Source: Pseudomonadota bacterium (lineage in GTDB: Bacteria; Pseudomonadota; Alphaproteobacteria; Reyranellales; Reyranellaceae). From it: 64,000 nucleotides of DNA. Below are positions 43,971-54,955 of the stretch, piece after piece; within the stretch, counting starts at the first letter, position 1, and each line of letters begins with the position of its first letter. The stretch spans positions 1 through 64,000 of the forward strand of contig JAFEFF010000187.1 of NCBI GenBank assembly GCA_018240745.1, given 5' to 3'. The notes below the pieces were generated by a model. That model made no database searches, was not told the origin of the DNA, and saw only the letters and a list, made by a program, of their open reading frames with translations. The position numbers were made by a program, and so were the translations under genes.

Positions 43971-44960
43971 TCAGTGCCCTCCGGAGCGGGCCAGGCCGCC
44001 GCCGCGCAGCCGCGGATCGACCGCGAAGTACAGAAGGTCCACAGCCAGATTGATCAGCACGAACAACAGGCCGATCAGCATCAGGTAGGCCGCCATCACC
44101 GGGATGTCGACGAACTGCACCGACTGGATGAAGAGCTGGCCGACGCCCGGCCAGGCGAACACCGTCTCGGTCACCACCGAGAAGGCGATGATGCTGCCGA
44201 GCTGCAGGCCGGTGATGGTGATCACCGGCACCAAGGTGTTCTTGAGCGCATGGCCGAAGTTGATGGCGCGGTTGGTGAGGCCGCGGGCGCGCGCGAACTT
44301 GATGTAGTCGGTGCGCATCACCTCGAGCATCTCCGAGCGCACCAGCCGCATGATCAGGGTGAGCTGGAAGAGGCCCAGCGTGATCGCCGGCATGATCAGC
44401 GCCTCGATGCCTTTCCAGCGCAGGAAGCCGGTGCTCCACCAGCCGATGTTCACCGTCTCGCCACGGCCGAACGAGGGCAGCCAGCGCAGCATCACCGAGA
44501 AGACCAGGATCAGCAGGATGCCGATCACGAAGGTCGGCAGCGACACGCCGAGCAACGACACCGCCTGCAGCGCCCGACTGCTCCAATGTCGTGGGTAGAG
44601 CCCGGTATAGACGCCCATCGGCAAGCCGATCAGCAAGGCGAACAGGGCGGCGCATAAGCTGAGTTCGAGGGTCGCCGGCAGGCGCTCGAGGATCATGCGA
44701 TTGACCGGCTCGGAGGTCCTATAGCTGAGGCCGAACCAGCCTTGGGCGGCGTTGCCGATGAAGTGGAGGAACTGGACCGGCGCAGGATCGTTGAGGCCAA
44801 GCTTCTGCTTGAGCGCCTCGCGCTCGCTCGCGGGCGTATCCTGGCCGACCATGCCGTTGATCGGGTCACCGACATAGCGGAACAGGAAGAAGGACACGAG
44901 CCCGACCACCAGCAGGACAGCGACCGACTGGACCAGGCGTCTCAGGATGAATGCGAGCAT
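43971..44960 (-). CDS. Dipeptide ABC transporter permease (DppB-like)
   Basis: 329 residues with six membrane helices. The N-terminus FILRRLVQSVAVLLVVGLVSFFLFRYVGDP, the EAA loop DYIKFARARGLTNRAINFGHALKNTLVP, and the C-terminal PRLRGG are typical of DppB. Confidence 0.92.
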   Translation of the reverse strand: MLAFILRRLVQSVAVLLVVGLVSFFLFRYVGDPINGMVGQDTPASEREALKQKLGLNDPAPVQFLHFIGNAAQGWFGLSYRTSEPVNRMILERLPATLELSLCAALFALLIGLPMGVYTGLYPRHWSSRALQAVSLLGVSLPTFVIGILLILVFSVMLRWLPSFGRGETVNIGWWSTGFLRWKGIEALIMPAITLGLFQLTLIMRLVRSEMLEVMRTDYIKFARARGLTNRAINFGHALKNTLVPVITITGLQLGSIIAFSVVTETVFAWPGVGQLFIQSVQFVDIPVMAAYLMLIGLLFVLINLAVDLLYFAVDPRLRGGGLARSGGH

Positions 44961-45004
44961 TTCTCGACAGGGGCTGGACCGGGACCCCTAGCAGGATCGG
45001 AGCC

Positions 45005-45044
45005 AAAACGGAACCGGCCCCGCACGCCGGGGCGGCGGGGCCGG
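45005..45044 (-). terminator. Intrinsic terminator/attenuator between SBP and permease genes
   Basis: Leftward RNA forms a 10-bp GC stem (CCGGCCCCGC with its complement) followed after a few bases by four T residues. Placed after the solute-binding gene, it can lower permease expression relative to the binding protein. Confidence 0.6.
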
Positions 45045-45062
45045 CCGTCCAAGTGCCGCAGG

Positions 45063-46676
45063 CTACTTGATATTCACGAAGCGCAGCGGGAATGAATTGT
45101 CGGCCGGCTGGACCAGGTCGACGTTCTTGCGCATCGCCCACACCAGCGCCTGCTGGTGCAACGGGATATAGGCGTAGTCCTGAGTGTAGATCTTGGTCGC
45201 CTCGTGGATCATGGCGTCACGCTTGGCCTTGTCCGTCTCGACCTCGATCTTGTCCGCCAGCTCGTCGAACTTCTTGTTCGAGTAGCCACCGGGATTGAAC
45301 AGCCCCTTCTTGGTCTTGATGTTCGGCGTCTGGATCAGCTGCTCGAACACGTTGTGCACGTCGTAGGTCGTGGCCGGCGACCAGCCCAGCATGAAGAAGC
45401 TGGTGTTCGACGGCTTGCCGTCCGAGGTGCTGCGCAGGATCTTGGCGAAGTACAGGCTGCGCGTCTGGGCGCGCAGGTTCACCTTGATGCCGATCTTGGC
45501 CAGCATCGACACGACGGCTTGGCAGATCTTCTCGTCGTTGACGTAGCGATCGTTCGGGCAGTCCATGCCGGTCTCGAAGCCGTTCGGGTAACCGGCGTCG
45601 GCCAGCATCTTCTTGGCCTCTTCCGGCTTCAGGAGCGGCGGACGCTTGTCGAGATCCTTGGTGTAGCCGTTGATGCCCGGCGCCACCATCAGCATGGTCG
45701 GGAAGGACTGGCCGCGCATCACGGTGCGCTTGATCGCCTCGACGTCGATCGAGCGGAACATCGCCTCGCGGACGCGCTTGTCCTTGTACGGGTTGCGGCC
45801 CTTGATGTTCGACTCGACCAGTTCGTCACGCTCCTCGTCGAAGCCGAGGTAGACGACACGGGTCTCGGGGCCTTCCAGGACCTTGATGTTGGGGTCGCGC
45901 TTGAGGCTCTCGGTGTCGGCCGGCGGGACCTCGTAGGTCATGTCGATGTCGCCCGACTTCAGGGCGGCGACGCGGGTTGCTGCGTTCGGCACCGGCGTGA
46001 AGATCACCTCGGTGAGATTGTGCGTCGGCTTGTCCCACCAGGTCGGGTTGGCGACCAGGATGGTCTTCTCGCCCGCCCGGCGCTCCTTCAGCACGAAGGG
46101 GCCGGTGCCCATGGCGTTGCGTGTCGCGTAGTTCTCCTCGTTCTTGACCATGTCCGCGGCCTGGGTGGCGTTGTTCTTCTCGCACCACACCTTGGACATG
46201 ATGCCGATCGACGCCCACTTGTCCGGCAGCAGCGGATCGGGAACCCGGGTCGTCACCTCGACGCGGTAGTCGTTGACCTTCTTGATCGACTCCATCGACC
46301 CGAAGTTGCTGTTGACGTTGGAGCCCGGGCCGTTGGCGCGGTTGATCGAGAAGACAACGTCGTCGGCGTTGAACGGCGTACCGTCGCTGAACTTAACGTC
46401 CTTGCGCAGGTCGAAGTACCAGTGCGTCGGATCGGTCTGGCCCCACTTCACCGCGAGTGCCGCCTCGAGCTTGAGGTCCTGGTCCCGCCGAACCAGCGGC
46501 TCGTAGATGTTGGAGTTGAAGGTCAGCAGAAAGGTTTCCTGGCGGGCGTAAGGGTCCATCGAGCTGACGTCGCCCGAATTGGCCCATTTGAACGCCTTGG
46601 CGTCCGCTGACCCGGCCATGAATGCGGCGCACACCATGGCGCTGATCGCCATGGAACGACGGAAGCTCAACTTCAT
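45063..46676 (-). CDS. Dipeptide/oligopeptide ABC transporter substrate-binding protein (family 5)
   Basis: 537 residues. Signal peptide (cleavage near ADA-KAF), then the SBP_bac_5 pattern DVSSMDPYARQETFLLTFNSNIYEPLVRRDQDLKLEAALAVKW and WYFDLRKDVKFSDGTPFNADDVVFSINRA. First gene of the leftward transporter operon. The ATG was chosen over the adjacent TTG; GGAGGG precedes it. Confidence 0.93.
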   Translation of the reverse strand: MKLSFRRSMAISAMVCAAFMAGSADAKAFKWANSGDVSSMDPYARQETFLLTFNSNIYEPLVRRDQDLKLEAALAVKWGQTDPTHWYFDLRKDVKFSDGTPFNADDVVFSINRANGPGSNVNSNFGSMESIKKVNDYRVEVTTRVPDPLLPDKWASIGIMSKVWCEKNNATQAADMVKNEENYATRNAMGTGPFVLKERRAGEKTILVANPTWWDKPTHNLTEVIFTPVPNAATRVAALKSGDIDMTYEVPPADTESLKRDPNIKVLEGPETRVVYLGFDEERDELVESNIKGRNPYKDKRVREAMFRSIDVEAIKRTVMRGQSFPTMLMVAPGINGYTKDLDKRPPLLKPEEAKKMLADAGYPNGFETGMDCPNDRYVNDEKICQAVVSMLAKIGIKVNLRAQTRSLYFAKILRSTSDGKPSNTSFFMLGWSPATTYDVHNVFEQLIQTPNIKTKKGLFNPGGYSNKKFDELADKIEVETDKAKRDAMIHEATKIYTQDYAYIPLHQQALVWAMRKNVDLVQPADNSFPLRFVNIK

Positions 46677-46865
46677 CAAAATCCCCCTCCAACAGCCTGT
46701 CCATGCACAGGTGCATATCTCGGCGCGCCAAATTGCACCGGCTCTGAGGGATCGTCAAACGCCAAAAAATTCTCACGGAACGGCCCAAAACACATCCGTT
46801 GGACAGGCCGGGGCCTGCCTCCTATCGTGCGCGTCCCATGCGTTTCCTATGAGGGGTGCGGTCCC

Positions 46866-48275
46866 ATGAACGACGTCTCACGCAGCTTCCGCGGCAATTC
46901 CAATGCCGCCCGCGACATTGCGCACCATCTGCACCCCTACACCAACTTCAAGAAGCACGAGCAGTCCGGCCCGCTGACCATTGTGCGCGGCCGCGGCGTC
47001 TACGTGATGGACGACGACGGCAAGGAGTACATCGAGGGCATGGCCGGCCTGTGGTCGGCGGCTCTGGGCTTCAGCAACGAGCGGCTGGCGACGGTCGCCT
47101 ACGAGCAGATGAAGCAACTGCCATTCTATCACGCCTTCAACCAGCGCTCCCATGAGCCAGCGATCAACCTTGCCGAGAAGCTCAAGCAGATGGCGCCGGT
47201 CGAGATGTCGAAAGTGTTCTTCGCCAACTCCGGCTCCGAGGCGAACGACACCGTTATCAAGATGGTCTGGTACATGAACAACGCGCTCGGCCGGCCGAAG
47301 AAGAAGAAGATCGTCTCGCGCATCAAGGGCTATCACGGCGTCACCGTCGCCTCGGCGAGCCTGACCGGCCTGCCGGCCAATCATCGGTCGTTCGACCTGC
47401 CGATCCAGGGCATCCTGCACACGAGCTGCCCGCACTTCTACCGCTTCGGAAAGCCGGGCGAGACCGAGGAGCAGTTCGCGACCCGCTGCGCCGAGGAGCT
47501 CGAGGCGCTGATCATCAAGGAAGGCGGCGCCGACGAGGTCGCGGCAATGATCTGCGAGCCGGTGATGGGCGCCGGCGGCGTGATCGTGCCGCCCAAGGGC
47601 TATTATGAGAAGATCCAGGCGGTGTGCCGCAAGTACGACATGCTGTTCGTCGCCGACGAGGTGATCTGCGGCTTCGGCCGCACCGGCAACGTCTGGGGCT
47701 GCCAGACCCTCAACATCAAGCCGGACATCCTGACCTGCGCCAAGGCGCTGTCGGCTTCGTTCCTGCCGATCTCGGCGGTAATGATCGCCGACAAGGTCTA
47801 CCAGGCGCTGATGAGCGAGAGCGACAAGATCGGCACCTGGGGCCACGGCTTCACCTACTCTGGCCATCCGGTCGCCGCCGCGGTCGCGCTCGAGGCGCAG
47901 AAGATCTACGACGAGATCGACCTGTTCGGTCACGCCAAACGGCTCAGCCCGACTTTCCAGAAGCACATCAAGTCGTTCGCCGATCATCCGCTGGTCGGCG
48001 AGGCAATGGGCATCGGCATGTTCGGCGCGCTCGAGGTGGTGAAGGACAAGAAGACCAGGGAGGCGTTCGACCTCGTCGAGGTTGGCGCCGGCCTCAAGGT
48101 CTACAACCATGCGGTCGCGCGCAGCCTGTTCATCCGCAACATGGGCGACCGCATCGCCATCTGCCCGCCGCTGATCATCAACGAGGCCGAGCTCGAGGAC
48201 CTGTTCGGCCGCCTGCGCCAGTCGCTCGACGCGGCGATGGCCGAGCTCAAGACCGAAGGCCATTTCAAGGGCTGA
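46866..48275 (+). CDS. Class III aminotransferase (omega-amino acid:pyruvate type)
   Basis: 469 residues. PLP sites are visible: NSGSEANDT, GYHGVT, CEPVMGAGGVIVPPKGYY, VADEVICGFGRTG, and the PLP lysine in TCAKALSASFLPISAV. Length and layout match beta-alanine/omega-amino acid:pyruvate aminotransferases. It diverges from the peptide-binding protein gene. Start at MNDVSRS, where family similarity begins. Confidence 0.92.
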   Translation: MNDVSRSFRGNSNAARDIAHHLHPYTNFKKHEQSGPLTIVRGRGVYVMDDDGKEYIEGMAGLWSAALGFSNERLATVAYEQMKQLPFYHAFNQRSHEPAINLAEKLKQMAPVEMSKVFFANSGSEANDTVIKMVWYMNNALGRPKKKKIVSRIKGYHGVTVASASLTGLPANHRSFDLPIQGILHTSCPHFYRFGKPGETEEQFATRCAEELEALIIKEGGADEVAAMICEPVMGAGGVIVPPKGYYEKIQAVCRKYDMLFVADEVICGFGRTGNVWGCQTLNIKPDILTCAKALSASFLPISAVMIADKVYQALMSESDKIGTWGHGFTYSGHPVAAAVALEAQKIYDEIDLFGHAKRLSPTFQKHIKSFADHPLVGEAMGIGMFGALEVVKDKKTREAFDLVEVGAGLKVYNHAVARSLFIRNMGDRIAICPPLIINEAELEDLFGRLRQSLDAAMAELKTEGHFKG

Positions 48276-48276
48276 C

Positions 48277-48615
48277 ATGACGGACGGGGCCCGGCCCGGC
48301 TGGACACCGCCGCTCGGCACCAACCAGCGGATCCGAAACCGGGCGATCTGGGCGGTGGCGTTCTTCGCCGCCTCCGTCGTGCCGGCGATCGTCGGCATCG
48401 GCATGATCGACGTCCAAGGCGAGGCCGGCGCGATCGCCATGCCAATCGCCTTCGCACTGTGGGCGATCGGTGCCCTGTTCGCCCTGTTCACCGCCCTGAC
48501 CACCCTGCGCTACTGGGAGGGCCTGCCGACGCAGACGCGGCTCCTGGGCGCGCTGCCGCTGCTGACCGTCTCGCTCTTCCTCACTGCCGCCTTGATCGCC
48601 GCGCTCATCGTCTAA
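48277..48615 (+). CDS. Small three-helix membrane protein
   Basis: 112 residues with hydrophobic segments at about 23-48, 55-75 and 90-112. It begins one base after the aminotransferase stop, so translationally coupled. No family recognised. The soluble N-terminus is Pro/Arg-rich. Confidence 0.65.
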   Translation: MTDGARPGWTPPLGTNQRIRNRAIWAVAFFAASVVPAIVGIGMIDVQGEAGAIAMPIAFALWAIGALFALFTALTTLRYWEGLPTQTRLLGALPLLTVSLFLTAALIAALIV

Positions 48616-48715
48616 ATGCGAACGATTCGCAATTGATGTTCCCCAATCCGCGACCAAAAAGGTCGAGAACTGAGCGAGCGACCCGAGTAATTTCGCCCGG
48701 AAAAGCGGATCAGGA

Positions 48716-49936
48716 ATGGACTACGAGGCTTTCTTCGGCGGTCATCTGCAGCGCCTGCGTGACGAGGGCCGCTACCGCGTGTTCGCCGAGTTGGAGCGCA
48801 TCGTCGGCGCCTTTCCGCGCGCCCGCTTCCACCACAACGGCACGGTGCGCGACGTCACGGTCTGGTGCAGCAACGACTACCTGGCGATGGGCCAGCATCC
48901 GGCCGTGCTCGAGGCCATGCAGGCAGCGATCGGCGCCCAGGGCTCGGGCGCGGGCGGCACGCGCAACATCTCCGGCACCAATACCATGCACGTGGCGCTC
49001 GAGCGCGAGCTCGCCTCGCTGCACGGCAAGGAAGCCGCGCTGGTCTTCACCTCGGGCTACGTCGCCAACGAGACCACCCTGCAGACCCTGGGCGCCATGC
49101 TGCCGGGCTGCGAGCTCTACTCCGACGCCTACAATCATGCCTCGATGATCGCCGGCATCCGGCACTCGGGTGCCAGGAGGCACATTTTCCGGCACAACGA
49201 CCTCGGCCATCTCGAGGAGCTGCTCGCAGCGTCCGATCCGGCGACGCCCAAGATCGTCGCCTTCGAATCGGTCTACTCGATGGACGGCGACATCTCGCCG
49301 ATCGGCGAGATGTGCGATCTCGCCCATCGCTACGGCGCGCTGGCCTATCTCGACGAGGTCCATGCCGTCGGCATGTATGGCGCGGGCGGCGGCGGCGTGG
49401 CCGAGCGCGACGGCGTGCTCGACAAGGTCGACATCGTGCAGGGCACACTGGCCAAGGCATTCGGCGTGGTCGGCGGCTACGTCGCCTCGACGGCGGCGAC
49501 AGTCGACTTCGTGCGATCCTGCGGATCGGGATTCATCTTCTCGACCTCGATGCCGCCGGCGATCGCGGCGGGGGCGCTGGCCAGCATCCGCCATGTTCGC
49601 GCCCATCCCGAGCTGCGCACGCGGCATCAGGAGCGCGCGGCGACCCTGAAGCGCCGCCTCGCAGCGGCCGGCCTGCCGGTAATGTCCTCGGTCACGCATA
49701 TCGTCCCGGTGCTGGTGGGCGACGCCGCCCCGTGCAAGCACGCCAGCGACCTGCTGATGGACCGCCACAGCATCTACGTCCAGCCGATCAATTACCCGAC
49801 AGTACCGCGCGGCACCGAACGGTTGAGGCTCACGCCGACGCCGCTGCATTCGGACGACGACATGACGCGGCTGGTCGCGGCGCTGCAAGACGTCTGGCAG
49901 ACGCTCGGCCTCAGCCCGCGCGTGGCTGCGGAATAG
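48716..49936 (+). CDS. hemA: 5-aminolevulinate synthase
   Basis: 406 residues. The ALAS pattern is complete: [34 protein letters not shown], and the PLP lysine Lys247 in [13 protein letters not shown]. It condenses glycine and succinyl-CoA to 5-aminolevulinate, the first step of tetrapyrrole synthesis in alphaproteobacteria. Its 3' end overlaps the convergent MFS gene by 26 bases. Confidence 0.96.
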   Translation: MDYEAFFGGHLQRLRDEGRYRVFAELERIVGAFPRARFHHNGTVRDVTVWCSNDYLAMGQHPAVLEAMQAAIGAQGSGAGGTRNISGTNTMHVALERELASLHGKEAALVFTSGYVANETTLQTLGAMLPGCELYSDAYNHASMIAGIRHSGARRHIFRHNDLGHLEELLAASDPATPKIVAFESVYSMDGDISPIGEMCDLAHRYGALAYLDEVHAVGMYGAGGGGVAERDGVLDKVDIVQGTLAKAFGVVGGYVASTAATVDFVRSCGSGFIFSTSMPPAIAAGALASIRHVRAHPELRTRHQERAATLKRRLAAAGLPVMSSVTHIVPVLVGDAAPCKHASDLLMDRHSIYVQPINYPTVPRGTERLRLTPTPLHSDDDMTRLVAALQDVWQTLGLSPRVAAE

Positions 49937-51143
49937 CACCGAAGACGCCCTGCTCGACCGTGCGCATCGTCCAGATGCGTGAGAACGCCAGCACGGCGGC
50001 AATGAGCACCGCCATCGCCAGGGCCGGCAGAAGCATCGCGAGCTTGAGGCCGAGCACCGAGGCGACGGTGCCGGCAATGAAGGCGCCGATCGGGCCGCCG
50101 CCGCCCAGGCCGAGCTGGAAGAGCGACATCAGTCGGGCCCGGTGCGTCGGCGGTGCCACGATCTGCAGGATGGTGCGGCCCTGGGTCATGGTGATGCCCG
50201 CACCCAGGCCCCAGACGAAGCAAAGGCCGTTCAAGAGCCAGAACGGCGGATGCGTCGCCATCGCCATCAGAATCACCGCGCCGACCGACACGGCGCAGAC
50301 CACCAGGCGGCCGCGCAACGAGAGCCGCCGCGCGAGGCCGGCGAAGGCGAAGGCCGCGATGATGGTGCCCGCCCAGAAGGCCAGGTTCACGGTGGCGATC
50401 TCCATCGCGGCGCCGTGATAGACGTCGCGCACCACCAGCGGCAGCACCGCCATGAACGGACCGACATAGAAGACGCCGATCCCGAGATTGATCATCAGTA
50501 CCGGCCACATCTGCTCCGAGCGCGCGGCTTCGGCGATGCCGTCGGCGATTGCGCGCCAGAAACTCGGATGCTCGGCCGGCGGATGCGACGGCGGATCGGG
50601 CAGACGCCAAACGGCGATCGCCCCCAGCAGCACCAGGGTCGAATGCGCAATGAGCAACGGCAGGGCGCCGACACGATCGGCCTGCGAGGCGAGCGCGAGG
50701 CCGACAAGCTGGCCCAGGAACTGCAGCGCAGTGGCGAGCGCTACGGCACGCGGCAGGTTGCCTCCCGCCACGGCCGGCAGGAGTGCATCGCGAGTCGGCA
50801 CGGCGAAGGCGCCGATTGACCCGGCCGCGAGTCCATAGACGAGCAGCAGCGGATAGCTCAGCACTCCCGACGCCACCACGGCCCCGAGCACCAGCGGCGG
50901 CACGGCATAGAAGAAGTGGTAGCGCAGCAGCAGCAACCGGGCGTTGCCGCGATCGGCTACCAGCCCACCCAGCGGCAGGAACAGGATACCAGGCGCCATC
51001 AGGGCGACCTGTGCCACGCCGACGGCGAACGCCTCCATGTGCAGCACGATCGCGGCCAGCCACGAGAACAGCACCATCTGGATGCCGAGCGGCACGAACC
51101 AGCTACCGAGCCCCATGAGGTAGATGGCAAAGACCGAACGCAT
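49911..51143 (-). CDS. MFS transporter
   Basis: 410 residues with about twelve hydrophobic segments. The loop [15 protein letters not shown] after the second helix and the [28 protein letters not shown] segment fit the enterobactin-exporter-like (MFS_3) group. Substrate unknown. It is tail-to-tail with hemA. Confidence 0.85.
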   Translation of the reverse strand: MRSVFAIYLMGLGSWFVPLGIQMVLFSWLAAIVLHMEAFAVGVAQVALMAPGILFLPLGGLVADRGNARLLLLRYHFFYAVPPLVLGAVVASGVLSYPLLLVYGLAAGSIGAFAVPTRDALLPAVAGGNLPRAVALATALQFLGQLVGLALASQADRVGALPLLIAHSTLVLLGAIAVWRLPDPPSHPPAEHPSFWRAIADGIAEAARSEQMWPVLMINLGIGVFYVGPFMAVLPLVVRDVYHGAAMEIATVNLAFWAGTIIAAFAFAGLARRLSLRGRLVVCAVSVGAVILMAMATHPPFWLLNGLCFVWGLGAGITMTQGRTILQIVAPPTHRARLMSLFQLGLGGGGPIGAFIAGTVASVLGLKLAMLLPALAMAVLIAAVLAFSRIWTMRTVEQGVFGAIPQPRAG

Positions 51144-51212
51144 AGGCTTGCCCCTTCCCCGAAGACACTATACCTTGTAGTGAGTTACGGGTACTTCCTT
51201 ACAGGTTGGTTC

Positions 51213-51578
51213 ATGTCGACCTTCGATCGCGCCGCCCTCGTCGAAGCCCTCGAAACGCTCGACACCGCCGATGCCCACCAGGCGCTGGCGGCGGCCAAGC
51301 GCGCGACCAGCCTGCTGCGCGATGCGGGGCTCGGCTGGAACGATGTCCTGCAGGCCGAGATTCGGCCGCGCGCGATGGGTGCCGGCCCATTCGGTTATCG
51401 ACGCGAGCAGCGCGAGCTGTCGCCGCACGAGCAGTTCTTCATGGTCCTGCTCAGTCCCCGCACGCCGAGCGAGATCAAGCGTCAGTTGCGCGGCTGGGAG
51501 GCGCGCGTGCTCGACGGCGAGATCACGCCGCAGGAAGGCCAAGAGCTCGGCTCGCTCTATCGCAGCTACGTCGCCTGA
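51213..51578 (+). CDS. Hypothetical soluble protein, 121 residues
   Basis: Start at MSTFDRAALVEALETLDTADAHQALAAAKRATSLLRDAGLGWNDV, a helical segment followed by a basic middle and SEIKRQLRGWEARVLDGEITPQEGQELGSLYRSYV. No family recognised. It diverges from the MFS gene and is convergent with the GST gene, three bases away. Confidence 0.65.
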   Translation: MSTFDRAALVEALETLDTADAHQALAAAKRATSLLRDAGLGWNDVLQAEIRPRAMGAGPFGYRREQRELSPHEQFFMVLLSPRTPSEIKRQLRGWEARVLDGEITPQEGQELGSLYRSYVA

Positions 51579-51581
51579 CGC

Positions 51582-52211
51582 TCAGGCCGCCACCAGGACG
51601 TTCTTCTCCCGCTCCAGGACGCGCCGCACCGCCGGTCGCGCCAGCATGCGGTCCTTCCACGCGGTGTAGTTCTTCAACTCCTCGACCGGCAGGTTGATGC
51701 GCTTGCCCCAGCCGTAGAACACCAGCGCGTAGCCGTCGACCACGCTGAACTGGTCGCCGAGGACCCACGGCTTGCTGCCGATCAGGCCATCGATCTCCTG
51801 CAGCGCCGCCCAGAAGTTGGCGCGGCCCTTCTCGCGCAGCTTGTCGAAGATCGACGGATCGTCGGTGAAGCGCTCCGGCCGGCTGATATGCGTGAAGGCC
51901 GGGTGCACGTTGTTGGAGAACCAGGCCATCAGCGAGATCGCCCGCGCCCGCTGCACCGGATCGCTCGGCATCAGCGCCGGCGCGTACCTGGCGGCAACAT
52001 AGTCGAGGATCGCGGTGTTCTCGACGATCGTGCCCTCGTCGATCACCAGCGCCGGCACGCGGCCGCGCGGATTGATCCTGAGGTACTCGGGCGTCTTCTG
52101 CTCGTTGCTGGCGAAGGAGAGCGCCTGGCTCTCGTACTTCGCGCCGCTCTCCTCGAGGCCGATGTGCGACGCCGTCGAACAGGCACCCGGCGCGTAATAG
52201 AGCTTGAGCAT
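51582..52211 (-). CDS. Glutathione S-transferase family protein
   Basis: 209 residues. N-terminal thioredoxin fold LKLYYAPGACSTASHIGLEESG with the GSH-binding PRGRVPALVIDEGTIVENTAILDYVA; the C-terminal helical domain has WVLGDQFSVVDGYALVFYGW. It is a beta-type bacterial GST, so the SH-activating residue is probably Cys10 (ACSTAS). Thirteen bases separate it from the upstream NAPRTase-like gene. Confidence 0.9.
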   Translation of the reverse strand: MLKLYYAPGACSTASHIGLEESGAKYESQALSFASNEQKTPEYLRINPRGRVPALVIDEGTIVENTAILDYVAARYAPALMPSDPVQRARAISLMAWFSNNVHPAFTHISRPERFTDDPSIFDKLREKGRANFWAALQEIDGLIGSKPWVLGDQFSVVDGYALVFYGWGKRINLPVEELKNYTAWKDRMLARPAVRRVLEREKNVLVAA

Positions 52212-52224
52212 GGCGGACCCCCCT

Positions 52225-53373
52225 TCAGAGCGGCGCCGCGGCACCCTTCGGATGGCCGCGATGCAGGAACTCACGGCCGATCTTGACCCGCTTCACGCCG
52301 TCATACTCGACGATGTCGGCGGTGGCGTAGGTCTCGCCCCAGTTGGACGGCAGGAACGAGCCGGAGCCAACGACGTCGATCGGCGCCTTGGCCTCGGCCA
52401 TGACCCGGCACTTGGCCGGACCGAAGCCTGACGAAGCGACGATCTTCGTCTTGGTGAAGCCGGCTTTGTCGAGTTCGTGGCGCAGATGGAAGATCGCCGC
52501 AGCCGATACGCCGGTGCCGACCAGGTAGCGAAGCTCCTCCTCGCTGCGATAGCCGCGAATCGATTCGGGCGAGTAGCGCTCGAGCACGGCGTAGGACGTG
52601 CCGGGATCGAGGCCTTCGACATAGCGGCCGCCGGTCGTGTCGAGCCGGAACGACAGCATTCCCTTCTCGGCAAGATCCGGGAAGCGCCGGCAGACCCCGA
52701 GCGAGTCGGAGATTTCCCTCGCGAAGTAGTCGACCAGCACGGTCATCGGCTCGCCCGGGAAGGTCTCGTAGAACATCTCGGCCGCGCGCACCGTCGAGCC
52801 GGCATAGCCGATCAGTGCGTGCGGCATGGTGCCGAGTCCCTGCTCGCGGCCGAAGAAATGCGCCGTGGCATGCGTGGCATTGCCGATGAAGCCCACCGCA
52901 CCGACCTTGCGCCTTGCGCGGTTGGAGCCGACTGACGCGGCATAGGCCATCATCTCGGCCATCTCCTGCCCGGCGCAGTGGCGCGCATCCATGGCAAGGA
53001 AGGCCGTCTTGGGCATGTCGGCGCACATCGTCCACGCGTTGTAGGCGGCGACACAGGCCGGGCCGAGCTTCTGCAGGAAGATCGTCTCGAGGTCGACGAG
53101 ATGGAAGAACGAGCCGGTGATGTACATCATCGGCTCGCCGGCGCCGACCCACTTGCCCTCGATATAGCGTTGGTCGACCTCGATCTCGGTGTTGCGCTGG
53201 CGCCGGGTCTCCTCGAGCCATTCCAGCGCCAGCCGCGGCGCGAACACCACCGGCCGGCGCATGAAGATGGCGTAGGTCACCTCGCAGTCGCCGAACTTGC
53301 CGATCACCCGCTTGGTGCGGTTGAAGTAATGATCGGTATAGCGCTCGATGTCGCCGTCTACTGGATGCGTCAT
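52225..53373 (-). CDS. Nicotinate phosphoribosyltransferase-like protein
   Basis: 382 residues. The PRTase fold residues include DARHCAGQEMAEMMAYAASVGSNRA, GFIGNATHATAHFFG, FRLDTTGGRYVEG and GFGPAKCRVMAEAKAPIDVVGSGSFLP. It is shorter than classic PncB (about 400-440). It could salvage nicotinate to NaMN in NAD synthesis, or be a related family member. Confidence 0.82.
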   Translation of the reverse strand: MTHPVDGDIERYTDHYFNRTKRVIGKFGDCEVTYAIFMRRPVVFAPRLALEWLEETRRQRNTEIEVDQRYIEGKWVGAGEPMMYITGSFFHLVDLETIFLQKLGPACVAAYNAWTMCADMPKTAFLAMDARHCAGQEMAEMMAYAASVGSNRARRKVGAVGFIGNATHATAHFFGREQGLGTMPHALIGYAGSTVRAAEMFYETFPGEPMTVLVDYFAREISDSLGVCRRFPDLAEKGMLSFRLDTTGGRYVEGLDPGTSYAVLERYSPESIRGYRSEEELRYLVGTGVSAAAIFHLRHELDKAGFTKTKIVASSGFGPAKCRVMAEAKAPIDVVGSGSFLPSNWGETYATADIVEYDGVKRVKIGREFLHRGHPKGAAAPL

Positions 53374-53410
53374 GGGTCTCCCCTGGCCCTTCGCACGCCC
53401 GTGTGGCTGG

Positions 53411-54847
53411 TTATGCGGCCGGGCGCGCCCGCTGGACCGCCAGGCGCTCGGCCTTCAGTTGCTCGGCGAGCAGGAAGGCCAGCTCCAGCGCCTGGCTGGC
53501 GTTGAGGCGCGGATCGCACTGCGTCTCGTAGCGCTCGTTCAGCTTGTCCTCGGTGATCTCGACGGCGCCGCCGGTGCACTCCGTGACCTCCTGGCCGGTC
53601 ATCTCGAAGTGCACGCCGCCCGGGTGCGTGCCCTCGGCGCGGTGCACGGCGAAGAACTCGGTGACCTCGCGCAGGATGCTGTCGAAGTCGCGCGTCTTCC
53701 TGCCGTTCGAGGCGGTGACGGTGTTGCCGTGCATCGGGTCGCACGACCACACGACCGACTTGCCCGCGCGCTTCACCGCGCGGACCAGCGGCGGCAGCTT
53801 GTCGGCCACCTTATCGGCGCCCATGCGCACGATCATGACGATGCGGCCGGGCTCGTTCGACGGATTGAGCGCGTCGATCAGCTTCAGCGTGTCGTCGGTC
53901 GAGAGCGACGGGCCGCACTTGAAGCCGATCGGGTTGCGCACGCCGCGCATGAACTCGACATGTGCACCGTCGGGCTGGCGCGTGCGGTCGCCAATCCACA
54001 GCATGTGCGCCGAGCAGTCGTACCAGTCGCCGGAGGTCGAATCGACGCGGGTGAGCGCCTCCTCGTACTGCAGCAGCAGCGCCTCGTGGCTGGTGAAGAA
54101 GTCGGTCTCGGCGATCTGCGGCGTGGTCGCCGACGTCAGCCCGCAGGCAGCCATGAAGTTCAGCGTCTCGTCGAGCCGCGCCGCGAGATCCTCGTACTTG
54201 GCCGAGGCCGGCGACGTGCGCACGAAGTCGAGATTCCAGCGATTGACCTCGTGCAGGTCGGCGTAACCGCCTTGGGCGAAGGCGCGCAGCAGGTTGAGCG
54301 TGGCGGCCGACTGGTTGTAGGCCTGCACCATGCGCTCCGGATCGGGGATGCGCGCCTCGGGCGTGAACTCGAAGCCGTTGACGTTGTCGCCGCGATAGGA
54401 CGGCAGCTCGATGCCGCCCTGCTTCTCGACGTTCGACGACCGCGGCTTGGCGAACTGGCCGGCCATGCGGCCGACCTTCACCACCGGCACGCCGGCGCCG
54501 TAGGTCAGCACGACGGCCATCTGCAGCAGCACGCGGAAGGTGTCGCGGATGTTGTTGGCGGTGAAGTCCTGGAAGCTCTCGGCGCAGTCGCCGCCCTGCA
54601 GCAGGAAGGCCTCGCCCGCTGCGACCTTGGCCAGCGCGCTCTTGAGCTTGCGCGCCTCGCCGGCGAACACCAGCGGCGGATAGCGGCGCAGGCGCGCCTC
54701 GGCACGGCCGACCGCCTCGGCGTCGGGATAGACCGGCATCTGCTGGGCAGGCTTGCCGCGCCAGCTCGTGAGCGACCAATCGGCGGCACTCGAGCTGCGC
54801 GACTGCGCCTTGGCGGCAGCGCGCGACGGGCCTTGGATCGCGGTCAT
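53411..54847 (-). CDS. Class II 3-deoxy-7-phosphoheptulonate synthase
   Basis: 478 residues. [63 protein letters not shown] and [18 protein letters not shown] are diagnostic of class II DAHP synthases, the first step of the shikimate pathway (erythrose-4-phosphate plus phosphoenolpyruvate). A strong AGGAGG site precedes the ATG. Metal ligands include the Cys of GGDCAES. Confidence 0.97.
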   Translation of the reverse strand: MTAIQGPSRAAAKAQSRSSSAADWSLTSWRGKPAQQMPVYPDAEAVGRAEARLRRYPPLVFAGEARKLKSALAKVAAGEAFLLQGGDCAESFQDFTANNIRDTFRVLLQMAVVLTYGAGVPVVKVGRMAGQFAKPRSSNVEKQGGIELPSYRGDNVNGFEFTPEARIPDPERMVQAYNQSAATLNLLRAFAQGGYADLHEVNRWNLDFVRTSPASAKYEDLAARLDETLNFMAACGLTSATTPQIAETDFFTSHEALLLQYEEALTRVDSTSGDWYDCSAHMLWIGDRTRQPDGAHVEFMRGVRNPIGFKCGPSLSTDDTLKLIDALNPSNEPGRIVMIVRMGADKVADKLPPLVRAVKRAGKSVVWSCDPMHGNTVTASNGRKTRDFDSILREVTEFFAVHRAEGTHPGGVHFEMTGQEVTECTGGAVEITEDKLNERYETQCDPRLNASQALELAFLLAEQLKAERLAVQRARPAA

Positions 54848-54955
54848 CTAACTCCTCCTGAAGCTCCCGCAGCCTTGCCGGTCGGGTGGAGCCGGCTGGT
54901 CGGGGGTCGTGAACCTATACGGGGTGTGGATAATAGGCCAGCGGCCTCCGGGCCG

